Shown in pieces: positions 8,841 through 19,200 of a stretch of 64,000 nt of DNA. The DNA is from JAFMDF01 sp965277445 (lineage in GTDB: Bacteria; Bacteroidota; Bacteroidia; Chitinophagales; Saprospiraceae): contig CBDICY010000032.1 in the NCBI GenBank assembly GCA_965277445.1, positions 2,170,001 through 2,234,000 of the forward strand. The letters run 5' to 3'. The notes under the pieces were generated by a model that ran no database searches, was not told the DNA's origin, and was given only the letters and a program-made list of their open reading frames with translations. Numbering within the stretch: the stretch's first letter is position 1; the number at the start of each line of letters is the position of its first letter. Made by a program: the position numbers and the translations under genes.

Positions 8841-9062
8841 ATAATACTAAGAAACTTCGTTTGCTTGAACCTAACGTTGATTTGGTTACTAAAGCTAGCT
8901 CTAAACCTACTCTATTATTATTGATACGACCACTAAGAAATTGAAAAAGGCGGCTGGTATGGCAGTTGGATTTATTAAAGATTTGACTACGGCCTCAGGC
9001 GGAGGATATTTTGATGGGTGTGGATGAAGTTATAGGGTATTAGATTGCTTTTACTTTGAGGT
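8841..9062 (+). pseudogene. Decayed second copy of the M15 gene 3' end
   Basis: The first ~33 bases are identical to 2271-2303, inside the M15 peptidase gene, and similarity continues with scattered substitutions and small indels to the region corresponding to about 2500. Frameshifts and stops destroy the frame, and the rest of the gene is absent. With the intact gene at 1730-2551 it forms a direct repeat that brackets the four-gene DUF262 operon. This suggests the operon arrived by recombination that replaced or duplicated the gene's tail. Confidence 0.8.
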
Positions 9063-9068
9063 TTGGAT

Positions 9069-9285
9069 TATACTCTGAACGGGATAAAAAAGTGATTTTG
9101 AAATAGAGGTCAGAAGTCAGACCGAAAAATAGATTTTTCTGCCAGAAGCCAGATTTAAAATTCATAAAGTACTGATAATCAATAAATTAATAAAACGCCA
9201 TCTGACTTCTGACAGTCTATGAAATAGACGGTCTGACTTCTGTCATCTAAAATTATTTTCACAAATTTATCCCGTTTGCAGTATA
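9069..9285. repeat. Nested inverted-repeat element (MITE-like), copy 1
   Basis: The outer arms pair imperfectly over about 30 bases (left TATACTCTGAACGGGATAAA; right, reverse-complemented, TATACTGCAAACGGGATAAA). Inner arms CAGAAGTCAGACC (9111-9123) and GGTCTGACTTCTG (9230-9242) are exact complements. A further copy of TGACTTCTGAC lies at about 9203. There is no coding capacity. The inner part recurs in opposite orientation at 60976-61140. It could be a non-autonomous transposon or a family of folded intergenic repeats. Confidence 0.65.
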
Positions 9286-9593
9286 TCTATTTATTAGTTA
9301 GAAGATTAATGTCAAAATTAGTACAATAAGTTCATCCTCGTAACTATATAATAATATCCAAACGCACACACAAAGCATAGACAAATCTTCGCAATTACCT
9401 GCTAACAAATGTCATGAATATTTTGATAAACAATTAAGATAATTCTGTATCGATGACATTAGAAATATTTCCTATTTTAGTATCAAGTAATAAATAATTC
9501 TCGCAAATACTCTACTATTAATTAGTAATAATTCTTGTATTTTTGTTAATATCCGTTATATGCTAGTCAATCGAACATAATTAAAAATTAATG
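9286..9593. other. Gene-free AT-rich spacer downstream of gajB
   Basis: I see no gene, RNA or clear terminator here. The stretch is AT-rich and separates the repeat element from the convergent-facing end of the Gabija operon. Confidence 0.5.
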
Positions 9594-11555
9594 CTATCCT
9601 AATAAAGGTTTCTGTACTTCAAAATCTTTTTTTTCAAAAAATCTAGACTTTTCTTGCTTAATTTCCCCCCATGGAACTTTCTTGACTGATGGGTAGCTAA
9701 TATACAAATCTCTTTTGGCACGAGTAACGGCTACATATGCATTGTTCTTTTCTTCTTCAAGATTATTTTTCTTGATTGCTCTATAATCAGGAAATGTACC
9801 ATCTCCCATTCCAATTAAGAAAACTACATGAAATTCTAGTCCCTTTACTGTATGTACAGTAGCTAGCGTCAGCCCCTTTTGATTTTTTACTTGTGTTACA
9901 CCCATTGCTAAAAATCTACGAAAGTCACCTATGGACTTAGCATTGGCTGCAACAGACCGAATATATTTACTCCAAGCTGCTTTCCACTCATGAATATCTT
10001 GGATAGCTAATGCTTTTTCATTTTCCTCTTCAATTTCCTGCGTTGCCAGAGCGAGGCTTTCAAGAATTCTGGGAAACTTATTAATATCAGATTCTACTTT
10101 TTTCCACGCATCTAAAAGAGCTGTATTTATACTTTTAGGTAAATAGTTAATCCTACTTTTTTCTAAGAGTTCTTCTAGTGCATCAATCCCACATTTGTCA
10201 TCAATATCTATTTGCTCTTTTATGTCAAGTAAATCAATTAGCTTGTTATAGTAAACATGGGCTCTCTGATTACAAATCATTCTAGTACCCAAATCAAATA
10301 TCCGAATCATAGCTGATTCTGGGTCTAGTATTTCAGTTCCTCTTTTTAGAAAAAAGCGACTACATAATGAAGAATCTTCCTCTAATTTTGAAATAAGTTC
10401 ATTAAAAACAAACCTATTACGACCCAGAACAGCTATCTTAGATAAAGAAAGATCTCCATCGTAAGTATCTGATTGCTCACCAACTATTTCGTTTATTTTT
10501 TTTACGATCCATTCTGCCTCTTCTTCTTTATTATGAAATACTGAATAAGCCACATGTCCTTTATAATAACTTTCTATTCTAGATTGACTGACTCCACTTA
10601 ATTCACTAGCTAAATTTATGATGCTTTCTGAAGAACGATAATTATAAGTGATTTTCTTAAGTTGGTCATTAGTTAAAGAAAAATCCTTTCTAAATTCTTC
10701 TTTCATAAATCGACTACTAGCACCAGCATAACCATGAATCGCCTGATTTGAGTCACCAACCATCATTATACTTTTTATCTTTTCTCCACATAATGCTCTT
10801 ATTAACTCATATTGTGCAAAACTTAAATCCTGCGCCTCATCTATTAAAACATGCTTATACAACCTCCTATATAATTTGGCAACCGCAGGACGTTCGTTAA
10901 TGATTTTCCAAGCTAATAAAAGAATATCATCATAATCAATTAAATTTTGGTTACGTAGAAGCGCATTATAATCACGATATAAATTAATTCTACTAGGAGT
11001 CCAACCTTTTCCAGGATAACTATCAGAATCTTCATCGAGCCATACAAGTTGCTGTTTTTTGCTACTAATAAAAGCTAAACATTTATCTAACAAATCGTTT
11101 TGATGCTTTTTAAGGCTATCAAACCTTGAATTTTCTGGAAGTTGCTGATAGTGCTTTGTGATGGTTGGATTAGATAGAATTACTTCAGTTAAAATAGCTA
11201 TTTGGTCTTGTCTTTTATCAATTATTTGTGGCATTTCATCCATACCCAACTCATGCCTTCTTGTTTTAAGTATTTCTAAAGCAAATCCATGAGTAGTACC
11301 AATAAAAACTCTTTCTTTTATCTTTTTTACATCTGCAAGCCGTTCCAACATTTCTTCTGATGCTTTATTGGTAAATGTTAAGCAGAGTATCTTAAATCGG
11401 TCTTTTGGTGAATCCTTTATTATTCTCCTTACTGCTTCTGTTAAAACACGAGTTTTTCCACTTCCAGCGGATGCCTCAACAAGCATAGGTTTACTATCAT
11501 TAATCCATTGATTTACAATATTTTGCTGCTCCTCTGATAAAATTTGTTTAGACAT
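9594..11555 (-). CDS. gajB: Gabija GajB-like UvrD/PcrA helicase
   Basis: This superfamily 1A helicase/ATPase of 653 aa has Walker A EASAGSGKT (about residues 28-36), Walker B VLIDEAQDL, motif III GDSNQAIHGYAGA, motif IV-like TYNYRSS, motif V TVHTVKGLEF and motif VI AVTRAKRDLY. It starts 10 bp after the OLD-family nuclease gene, the standard gajA-gajB order of Gabija anti-phage systems and class 2 OLD systems, where GajB senses free nucleic-acid ends and activates the GajA complex. It is longer than the classic Bacillus GajB (about 490 aa), with extra sequence between motifs IV and V, so a divergent subtype is likely. The operon reads away from the restriction locus. Confidence 0.87.
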   Translation of the reverse strand: MSKQILSEEQQNIVNQWINDSKPMLVEASAGSGKTRVLTEAVRRIIKDSPKDRFKILCLTFTNKASEEMLERLADVKKIKERVFIGTTHGFALEILKTRRHELGMDEMPQIIDKRQDQIAILTEVILSNPTITKHYQQLPENSRFDSLKKHQNDLLDKCLAFISSKKQQLVWLDEDSDSYPGKGWTPSRINLYRDYNALLRNQNLIDYDDILLLAWKIINERPAVAKLYRRLYKHVLIDEAQDLSFAQYELIRALCGEKIKSIMMVGDSNQAIHGYAGASSRFMKEEFRKDFSLTNDQLKKITYNYRSSESIINLASELSGVSQSRIESYYKGHVAYSVFHNKEEEAEWIVKKINEIVGEQSDTYDGDLSLSKIAVLGRNRFVFNELISKLEEDSSLCSRFFLKRGTEILDPESAMIRIFDLGTRMICNQRAHVYYNKLIDLLDIKEQIDIDDKCGIDALEELLEKSRINYLPKSINTALLDAWKKVESDINKFPRILESLALATQEIEEENEKALAIQDIHEWKAAWSKYIRSVAANAKSIGDFRRFLAMGVTQVKNQKGLTLATVHTVKGLEFHVVFLIGMGDGTFPDYRAIKKNNLEEEKNNAYVAVTRAKRDLYISYPSVKKVPWGEIKQEKSRFFEKKDFEVQKPLLG

Positions 11556-11565
11556 GTAATTATAT

Positions 11566-13302
11566 TTAAGTCAATATCACATCGATTGATACAAATAATT
11601 CTTCCATTTTTTCAGGTATCTGCTTAGCGGCATCGGCATGTTCTACTATTGATTGAGCCCATACGGAACCCATTTTAGCTTTCCATCCTTTAATAGCTTT
11701 ATCTTGTTTAAGTTGTTCCTCTGATAAAGCCTCTACTCTAGTTCTTTCGGCTTGTAGCTTAACAGGATCAGAATATTCGGGTTCTTTAAGTGAAAAATAA
11801 GCATCTTGTATTTGGTTTCTATATCCTTCATCAATAATATAACTTTCTATTGAATTATTTAATAAAATAAACCTATCATCACTAGTTATATCAGTAACCC
11901 CTATTGCTACTCCTGCATTTACTACCGCAGATTGAACCGTTGCATTATCATAATCACTAAATACAATCCAAGGTATCTTTAATTCTTCTAATAACCGCAA
12001 ATATATTTTATAATGACCTCCGCTACAGTAAATTAAGGAAATCCCTTTCTCAAAAGCCTCATGTCCCCAATATTTTTTTGCAAAAACAGGTAAAGCATTT
12101 TCTTCCGTTTGCCCTTCAAATAATACGACTAATCGAGCAAAGAGTAATTCCCCCCTTGTTCGTATTATCTCAGTTTCAAGTTTAGAAATTTCTTTGGGCT
12201 TAAAATCTGGAATCAAGGAAGTTAAATCAGATATTTTTGTAGAATCTCCATCTTTATAAAAGAACCTAAGTTCTTCAATTTTAGCCAATGGGGCAATATA
12301 TGGAGAATGGGTACTAATTATTTTTTGTCCTGTAATCTGCTTTAACTGCTGATATACGTGCCTTTGAGCATTAGGATGTAAATGTGCCTCTGGTTCTTCT
12401 AAGGCAAGTACAGGGTGTAGCATTTCTCCCTCGTCATTAGCTTTTTTTTGTATCCAACTAACAAATGCTTTATATCCTAATAGAGATGCCCAACTTCTGG
12501 TGCCCATTCCATGATACTCCAAGCTGAAGGTCTCTGAGCCTCCATCTTGAAAATTTACAGTCAACCCTTTATGTAAATCACGGAGTTTCTTTGGAAAGGG
12601 CGTTATTTCAACTCCACTCCCATTTGCTAAAACCGTTTTATTTAACTCTCCCAATGAATCTTTTAAATGACTTAGAACAGCACTTTGAGCAACAGAGTCT
12701 TCATTTAACTGACTTAACGACGCCTCAAGAGATTGTTTTTGGGTAGCGTTGTATTCTATTTGAGAGGCTAATTTTCCAAAGTATGATTGCGCAAGCTTTA
12801 AATCTTCTTGTAAATCACGTTGAGCATCAATGAAAAAAAGTGGTATTTTGGATATATTGGCACGCACCTCTTGATTCTCATCTGCCGTATCTGAATCCCA
12901 AGTTGTTATTATATACCGTTTTATCATTGATTCTGATTGACTTGCAGTAAAATCAATCAACGTTCGATATGCAAAAAATTCATGACTAGATGCATCAAAT
13001 TGAACATCTTCTCCAAAAACTTGAGCCCATTCATCCTCAAAGTCAGTTCCTTCGATTGGCCTTATTTCAATATCTACAATTATTGTTGGATCAGATGGAT
13101 AATCCCCTTGACTATTAATAAATAAATCATCTTTAGATATAAATTTTCTGTCGGAAGTGAGCGCAATTGTTAAAGCCCTTAAAAAGGACGTTTTTCCTGC
13201 ATTATTAGCTCCAATAAGTAATGTCACATCTCCTAAGCTAGTCTCAACAGACTTCAGAGATCTGAAATTTTTAATTCTAATTTTATTTAATTTTATGCCC
13301 AT
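11566..13302 (-). CDS. gajA: Gabija GajA-like OLD-family nuclease
   Basis: The 578-aa protein combines an ABC-type ATPase and a TOPRIM nuclease. The ATPase half shows GANNAGKTS (about residues 31-39), LALEEPEAHLHP (signature and Walker B) and the His switch STHSPY. The TOPRIM half shows VVLFEGQTEE (catalytic Glu) and the DxD-type FSDYDNA. This is the class 2 OLD/GajA architecture, a site-specific DNA nicking enzyme held inactive by nucleotides until phage replication depletes them. It is paired with a UvrD-type helicase 10 bp downstream. Its start faces the XRE controller of the restriction locus across a 195-bp shared intergenic region. Confidence 0.87.
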   Translation of the reverse strand: MGIKLNKIRIKNFRSLKSVETSLGDVTLLIGANNAGKTSFLRALTIALTSDRKFISKDDLFINSQGDYPSDPTIIVDIEIRPIEGTDFEDEWAQVFGEDVQFDASSHEFFAYRTLIDFTASQSESMIKRYIITTWDSDTADENQEVRANISKIPLFFIDAQRDLQEDLKLAQSYFGKLASQIEYNATQKQSLEASLSQLNEDSVAQSAVLSHLKDSLGELNKTVLANGSGVEITPFPKKLRDLHKGLTVNFQDGGSETFSLEYHGMGTRSWASLLGYKAFVSWIQKKANDEGEMLHPVLALEEPEAHLHPNAQRHVYQQLKQITGQKIISTHSPYIAPLAKIEELRFFYKDGDSTKISDLTSLIPDFKPKEISKLETEIIRTRGELLFARLVVLFEGQTEENALPVFAKKYWGHEAFEKGISLIYCSGGHYKIYLRLLEELKIPWIVFSDYDNATVQSAVVNAGVAIGVTDITSDDRFILLNNSIESYIIDEGYRNQIQDAYFSLKEPEYSDPVKLQAERTRVEALSEEQLKQDKAIKGWKAKMGSVWAQSIVEHADAAKQIPEKMEELFVSIDVILT

Positions 13303-13431
13303 TGGTAATTTTGGTTAATTGAATCTAATAACTTAGTTGGTTTATTTATTTATTTATTCTTTCGTCTTCTCCAAATTACTCGTATTTGTTATTTTTATTT
13401 CCCCACCATGCAAATTAACATGTTTCATTCA

Positions 13432-13466
13432 TTTGAGAAATTAAATCAAAAAAAATCTTACATTTG
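13432..13466 (+). promoter_or_regulatory. Putative promoter of the interrupted XRE gene
   Basis: TTTG at 13432-13435 and TACATTTG at 13459-13466, 23 bases apart, resemble the Bacteroidota -33/-7 elements, with slightly long spacing. The ATG of the controller gene is 31 bases further on. Confidence 0.35.
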
Positions 13467-13639
13467 CCCTAATTAAGTCAAGTCTAAATTTGGTAAAATG
13501 ACATTAGGCAAGCGAATAAAAGAATTAAGAGAAAAAAGCGGAATGCTTCAACGAGAATTGTCTCATCAATGTAAGCATCTTTTAAAGTACATATTTCCTT
13601 CCTGTAAAGTTGACCCTATCTTTGCCATATGAAAAATCA

Positions 13640-15190
13640 TCAAATTAAATCCAAATCAGAAGGAGGTCTAGGCGACCAATTAGCAGGAAATAACTCATGG
13701 AGTTGTGATTTTTTAGTATCGGGTAACCTACGGAGGATATCAGCTAGATATTCTAATGGATTATGCCCATGTCTGGAAGCAGAAGCGAGGAAGGTGTAAA
13801 CCATAGCGCCCCATTTAGCCCCTTGCTCTGAACCAGCAAAGAGATAATTCTTACGCCCTAAAGCAACAGGACGGATGGCATTTTCGACTAGATTATTATC
13901 AATTTCAACCGTACCATCGGTTAAATATCGTTCAATTTTCCACCATTGACCAATGGCGTATCTAATGGCAATACCAATAGCTGATTTGGGTCGTACCTGT
14001 TTGGAATCATACTCCTCATCCAAATAAGTCTTTAGTTCAGACATAATGGGAGCGGCTTTTTGCTGCCTTAATTCAAGCCTTTGGGCAGGCGTATAATTTT
14101 CTTTACGTGCTTTCTCTTCAATTTTATACAACTGCCCGACCATGCCCAGCACTTTAGTTGCTCTAGCTTCATCATTTTTTAAAGCATCAAAAAATTTACG
14201 ACGTACATGTGCCATACAGCCAAACAAAGTGATGTAGTCTAATTTATCAAATTCAGAATAAACATCCAATCCATCTGTTTGTAATTTACCTTTAAAATTA
14301 CGTAGATGTTCGCTAGGGTATTTCCGTCCTCGACCCTGGTCAAAGATGAATACTACTTGGTTATCTATTGGATCATAATACACCCAATAGTAGCCCTGAT
14401 GCGCTTTGCCTTTTTTGCCTGACTTTTTAACTTTTAATACCTTAATAGTGGTTTCATCTCCTTGTAAATAAGGTTTGGTAAAATGATGTTCACAAAAAAC
14501 ATCGTATAAAGGTTTTAACAAGGTACATACTTTTGCAATCCAACCATTAATGGTCTTGGTTTTGATGTCCACTTCTGCTCTTTGAAACATCTTAACTTGT
14601 CGATAGTAAGGCAAGTGGTCTACAAATTTACTCACTAATAAATAAGCTAATAAACGAGCAGAAGGAATACCTTTATCTATTGACCTGGATGGTAAATCTG
14701 CGATAATAATGGGACTAACCCCAAGTTCTTGCTCTGCTTTAGGCTTAGCATATATTGGTCGAATTATCCGTATGACTTGAAATTTAGGCGGGATAATGTC
14801 CAGTATCTCGGTCGTCTCTTCCTTTATCTTGACCATCCCCGTGGTATCTTCGGTTGGTTCAATGATAATTTCTATTCTAGGTAGGTGCTCGGGTAAAGGT
14901 ATCCGACCGACTGCTTTCTTATTTGGCTTGGGTTTGTTTCGTTCATAAGTGACCACCTCTTTTTCAGTAGGTACTGCTTCCTCTTTTGTTGTTTGTCCTT
15001 TGCCTGCCAAATCATTGAACAGCGACATTTGATTACTAAGCTCTGCTGTTGTAAATCGTTCCGAGGTCGAGCCAAATAGCATTTTTTGCAGTTTAGCAAT
15101 CACTAAATCCTTGTACTCCAACTCTTGTTTTAGTACTTCATTCTCTTTGGAAATAACCCCTACTTTTGCTTGTAATTCTTGTTTCGACAT
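13640..15190 (-). CDS. tnpC: IS66 transposase TnpC
   Basis: This is the DDE transposase of IS66-type elements, 516 aa. It has a leucine-rich coiled-coil N-terminus (residues 1-40, LQAKVGVISKENEVLKQ), the IS66 zinc-finger region around residues 90-160 (PLPEHLPRIEI), the DDE core (QGDETTIKVLK; TDGLDVYSEFD; LVENAIRPVALGRKNYLFAGS, the last a strong IS66 signature) and the C-terminal helix (ADILRRLP). Its length fits the family and the frame is intact. It is the third gene of the element. Confidence 0.95.
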   Translation of the reverse strand: MSKQELQAKVGVISKENEVLKQELEYKDLVIAKLQKMLFGSTSERFTTAELSNQMSLFNDLAGKGQTTKEEAVPTEKEVVTYERNKPKPNKKAVGRIPLPEHLPRIEIIIEPTEDTTGMVKIKEETTEILDIIPPKFQVIRIIRPIYAKPKAEQELGVSPIIIADLPSRSIDKGIPSARLLAYLLVSKFVDHLPYYRQVKMFQRAEVDIKTKTINGWIAKVCTLLKPLYDVFCEHHFTKPYLQGDETTIKVLKVKKSGKKGKAHQGYYWVYYDPIDNQVVFIFDQGRGRKYPSEHLRNFKGKLQTDGLDVYSEFDKLDYITLFGCMAHVRRKFFDALKNDEARATKVLGMVGQLYKIEEKARKENYTPAQRLELRQQKAAPIMSELKTYLDEEYDSKQVRPKSAIGIAIRYAIGQWWKIERYLTDGTVEIDNNLVENAIRPVALGRKNYLFAGSEQGAKWGAMVYTFLASASRHGHNPLEYLADILRRLPDTKKSQLHELFPANWSPRPPSDLDLI

Positions 15191-15253
15191 CCCTGTAAAA
15201 ATACAACTTTCTTAGCATTTTTTGCCTATTTATTACTTATTCTTAGGCACTTT

Positions 15254-15607
15254 TTAGCCTGTCTGCTTTAAGTCATATCGCTTTCGTTTTTTGACAGATG
15301 CTAATACCACGCCCTCCATTATTAACACTAATTGATGCCAACTAATCGCTGCCGAAGCTCCTTGTATCTTTGGCAATTCAAATGTCCCACTTTCCAATAG
15401 TTTATAATACATCACAAAGCCTCCTGTTTCCCATACGAGTATCTTCATCCTATCTCTTCTTCGATTTACAAAAATGAAGACCGTCCCACTTAAGGGATTT
15501 TTCCCTAATTTATTACGTACTAGTCCGCTTAAACCATTAAAACCCTTGCGCATATCTGTCGGAGCTGAATAGATATAATAACTTTGGTGCGCATTGAGGC
15601 TAAACAT
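15254..15607 (-). CDS. tnpB: IS66 accessory protein TnpB
   Basis: The 117-aa IS66 Orf2 protein is required for transposition of IS66 elements, but its biochemical role is not settled. The family signature is clear: PTDMRKGFNGLSGLV near residue 16, then FIFVNRRRDRMKILVWE. It overlaps the 3' end of tnpA by 8 bases, which suggests coupled translation, and is followed by tnpC. Confidence 0.93.
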   Translation of the reverse strand: MFSLNAHQSYYIYSAPTDMRKGFNGLSGLVRNKLGKNPLSGTVFIFVNRRRDRMKILVWETGGFVMYYKLLESGTFELPKIQGASAAISWHQLVLIMEGVVLASVKKRKRYDLKQTG

Positions 15608-15914
15608 TTGACCCTAATTTTATCAATTGTCCTACATAGTCGCTACTCACTTGACCCATAATTTGTAAGCGTACTCCATTGGGGTAACTTAACTCTAATT
15701 GAGCCGATGGTATAGACCTAACTGTTAGAGGAATAAAGTTATCTTTTGAATTGGGTGACGCTTTTACGCCTACTTCTTTTTCGTATTTAGTTACCCAGTA
15801 ATGAAAGGTGTGGGGCTTGAGCCCGTGGGCTTGACTAAAGTGAAGTTTACTAGCGCCACTTTTCTGCCATTTTTTTACCAAGGGATACATCTCCTCCTTT
15901 TTTCTTTGTCGCAT
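15600..15914 (-). CDS. tnpA: IS66 accessory protein TnpA
   Basis: The 104-aa first gene of the IS66 element carries a helix-turn-helix-like N-terminal region (SGASKLHFSQAHGLKPHTFHYWVTKYE) that probably binds the IS ends. Its start lies about 70 bp inside the right-hand terminal repeat, as expected for the promoter-proximal gene of IS66. Confidence 0.9.
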   Translation of the reverse strand: MRQRKKEEMYPLVKKWQKSGASKLHFSQAHGLKPHTFHYWVTKYEKEVGVKASPNSKDNFIPLTVRSIPSAQLELSYPNGVRLQIMGQVSSDYVGQLIKLGSNV

Positions 15915-16219
15915 ATTTTAGTTTTTGACAAAGGTAGAAGCTTTTTGGGGAGCGGTAAATATGGAGTTTAAAGGATGCTTACTCATCAATTGGGTGTTGG
16001 TGATGCATATTTAAGTAAAATAGAAAGCAACCAAAAAATACTTAAACGAGAACATCTAAATGTTATTAGTAAAATCTTTAATGAACCTATTGAAAATTTA
16101 GAAACTCTTTGGCTTGCTAATAAAGTCTATGATTTAGTTAAAGAAGAAAATCAGGCCCTAAATGCTTTAAAAGTTGCAGAAGAAGAAATCAAATACAAGA
16201 CAAAAAGAACTGTAAAATA

Positions 16220-19200
16220 ATGCGCTATAAAATCACATCAAATAAGGAAGAATGTTCTATTCAAATAGAAAATTTGGTATCAGATTTCAAAAATCAACTA
16301 TCAACTTATAAAAAGAGCAGTTATAAAGAAGCCCAACTTCGAAATGATTTTTTAAACCCATTATTAAAATCATTTGGATGGGATGTTGAAAATGAAGAAC
16401 AAAAAAATCAATTTTTAAGAACTGTACTTCAAGAAGAAACAATAGAAGTTGAAGAAGCCGATAAATTAACCAAAAAGAACCCTGATTATACACTAAGAAT
16501 ATTAGGAAATAGAAAATTATTTGTAGAAGCAAAAAGACCTTCAATTAATATTGAAGATTCTAAAACAGCTTCTTTTCAAACTAGGCGATATGGATGGAAT
16601 GCAAATTTAAATATTTCAATATTAACTAATTTTGAACATATAATAATTTATGATTGTAGATTTAAACCTGATATTTCTGATGAAGCTCACGTTTCTAGAT
16701 ATAAATCATTTCATTTTGAATCTTTCCTTGAAAATATTGATGAAATATACAAATACTTATCATTTGAATCTATCCAACAAGGCTCTTTAGAGGAAGGGTT
16801 CCCTATAGAAACTAAAGACAGATGCACTTTTGACGACTATTTTCTAGAGCAAATTGAAAATTGGAGGGAAAGATTAGCAAATAATGTTGTTAAAAACAAT
16901 AGTAATATTAATCAAGAAGATATTAACTTCTTAATCCAACGGTTAATTAATCGTATTATTTTTCTAAGAATATGCGAAGACAGAGAAATCGAAAAATTTG
17001 AAACTCTTAAATCTATTTCATCTTATAACGAACTAAAGACTCTTTTTCAAACTTCTGATAAAAAGTATAATTCTGGACTTTTCGATTTCATAGAAGATAA
17101 TTTGGCTTTAAATATCCAATTAGATGATGGTATTCTAATTAAAATATTCAATGAGCTTTACCATCCTATTAGTCCTTACGATTTTTCAGTTATTGATCCA
17201 ACTATTTTAAGTCAGATATATGAAAAATATTTAGGGAGTAAAATTGAATTAATCGAAAACAATTCTATTTCAATTGTATCTGAACCAGAAGTCCTCGCTT
17301 CAAACGGAGTTGTTCCTACTCCAAAAAAAATCGTAAAACAGATAGTTAAAGAAACTTTAACTCCTTTTTTTGAAAGAATCGATTTTGAAAAATCTAAAAC
17401 ATTAAAAATCGCAGATATTTGTAGTGGTTCAGGAACTTTTTTAATTTCCGTCTTTGATTTTCTTTTAGAAAAAAGAACTGAGTTTTTACTCAAAGAAGGA
17501 CAAATTGATAAAGACAAACTAACACCTTCTAGCAATAATTCTTGGAATTTAACATTAAAAGAAAAACAACAAATTCTACACGATAATATTTTTGGCGTTG
17601 ACATAAATCCTTATGCAGTTGAAGTAGCTAGATTTAGTTTATTATTGAAGCTAATTGAAAATGAAAATGCTTCATCAATAAACCATTATTTAGATACATA
17701 CAGCGAAAAAATACTTCCAAATCTTCAAAATAACATCAAATGTGGCAACTCTCTTTTAGATGAAAAGTATTTCGAATTTAACAAAGAGGCTCTTAATGAG
17801 GATGAACTACTATTTAAAATAAAACCTTTCGATTGGAAAGAAGAGTTTCCCTTTTTAGAGACAAATAAAGGATTTGATTTAATTGTAGGAAATCCACCAT
17901 ATGTTAGGATTCAAAATTTCATTAAATACTCTGTAGAGGAAATTGAATATTACAGAAGCGGTAATTCTCCTTACTCTGTTTCCAAAAAAGACAGTTTTGA
18001 TAAATATTATCTTTTTATAGAAAGAGCAATAGAATTATTGAATAAAGAAGGTATTCTTGGATATATAATTCCTCATAAATTTTTTATTATAAAAGGTGGA
18101 TTAAAGCTAAGAAAGTCTATAACTCAAAAAACTTCTATTTCAAAAATAATTCATTTTGGAGTTACTCAAGTATTCCCTAATAGGTCCACTTATACAGCAG
18201 TTATAGTTCTTGATAAGAAAGAACTTGAATTCTTTTCAGTTAGACGAATTTCAAATGTGAACATAGAAAATGTATTCGAGAATACTCAAAGTGTTATATA
18301 TAAAAATTCAGATTATTCTGAAAATGCTTGGGTTTTTACTTCTCCAAAAGCACAATCATTATTTAATAGAGTTAAAGAAATCGGAACAACATTATTAAGT
18401 GACATAGCAGATATTCCAGTTGGTTTACAGACAAGTGCTGACAAAAAATATATTTTTAAATCTACTAAGGAAACTAAAACTTCTTTATTCTTTGTTCAGA
18501 ATGGAAAAGAATGGGAAGTAGAAAAACAAATTACACTACCTTGTCTTTATAAAGTTAGTATGACTTTATTTGATACACCTAAAGCAAATAGTCATATAAT
18601 CTTCCCTTATCAAATACATAATGGTTTAGCAAAACTGTATTCAGAAGAATACATGGAAACTAATTTTCCTAAATGTTGGAAATATTTAAATTTTCATAAA
18701 ACATCTCTTATGAAAAGAGATTTGAATGGAAAAGACCCTGTTTGGTATCAATTTGGAAGAAGTCAGAGTTTAACAAAATTTCATTCCTCTTCTAAAATAA
18801 TATTCTCTGTTCTTTCAATTGGGCAAAACTACGCTTATGATGATAAAAACATTCAGTTTACTGGTGGTGGAAATGGCCCTTATTATTCTATCTTATCAAC
18901 ATCTGACTATTCTATCTTTTATATATTAGGACTTCTTTCTCACCCAGTTCTTGAGTCTATAGTTAAATCTAAAGCGAGTGAATTTAGAGGCGATTACTAT
19001 TCTCACGGAAAACAATTTTTAGAAAATCTACCAATTAAAACAATTGATTTTAAAAAATCGAACGAAAAGAAAACTCACGATAAAATTGTAAAAATTGTAA
19101 AAAATCTTATACAAACAAAAAAATCTTTGAAAGAAACGTATGAAGGAAGCAAGAAAAGAGTTTTAGAACGTAAGTTCAAAATGCTACACAAAAATTTAAT

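Larger units (their letters stand above)
13571..15982 (-). mobile_element. Complete IS66-family insertion sequence
   Basis: The 2412-bp element is bounded by inverted repeats starting GTAAGCATC(T/C)TTTAAA and flanked by an exact 8-bp duplication TCATCAAT (13563-13570 and 15983-15990), the duplication size known for IS66. It carries the standard three genes tnpA, tnpB and tnpC, all intact, so the insertion looks recent. It lies inside the XRE controller gene. Confidence 0.95.
13498..16220 (+). pseudogene. XRE-family controller gene split by IS66
   Basis: The 5' piece (13498-13570) encodes MTLGKRIKELREKSGMLQ... up to LSHQ, the first helices of an XRE HTH. The 3' piece (15991-16220) continues LGVGDAYLSKIESNQ... 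to the stop. Joining the pieces with one copy of the 8-bp target duplication restores an uninterrupted 100-aa reading frame with a textbook HTH. Small XRE proteins directly upstream of restriction genes usually act as controller proteins that delay the nuclease. The stop overlaps the ATG of the next gene (taATG). Interruption removes the native promoter from the restriction genes as well as the repressor; a short frame starting at 15975 is only the leftover C-terminal part. Confidence 0.9.

Noticed and set aside
15975..16220. An intact 81-aa gene starting MLTHQLGVGD
   Set aside because: Its first codons lie in the IS66 end and target duplication; it is the 3' fragment of the interrupted XRE gene.
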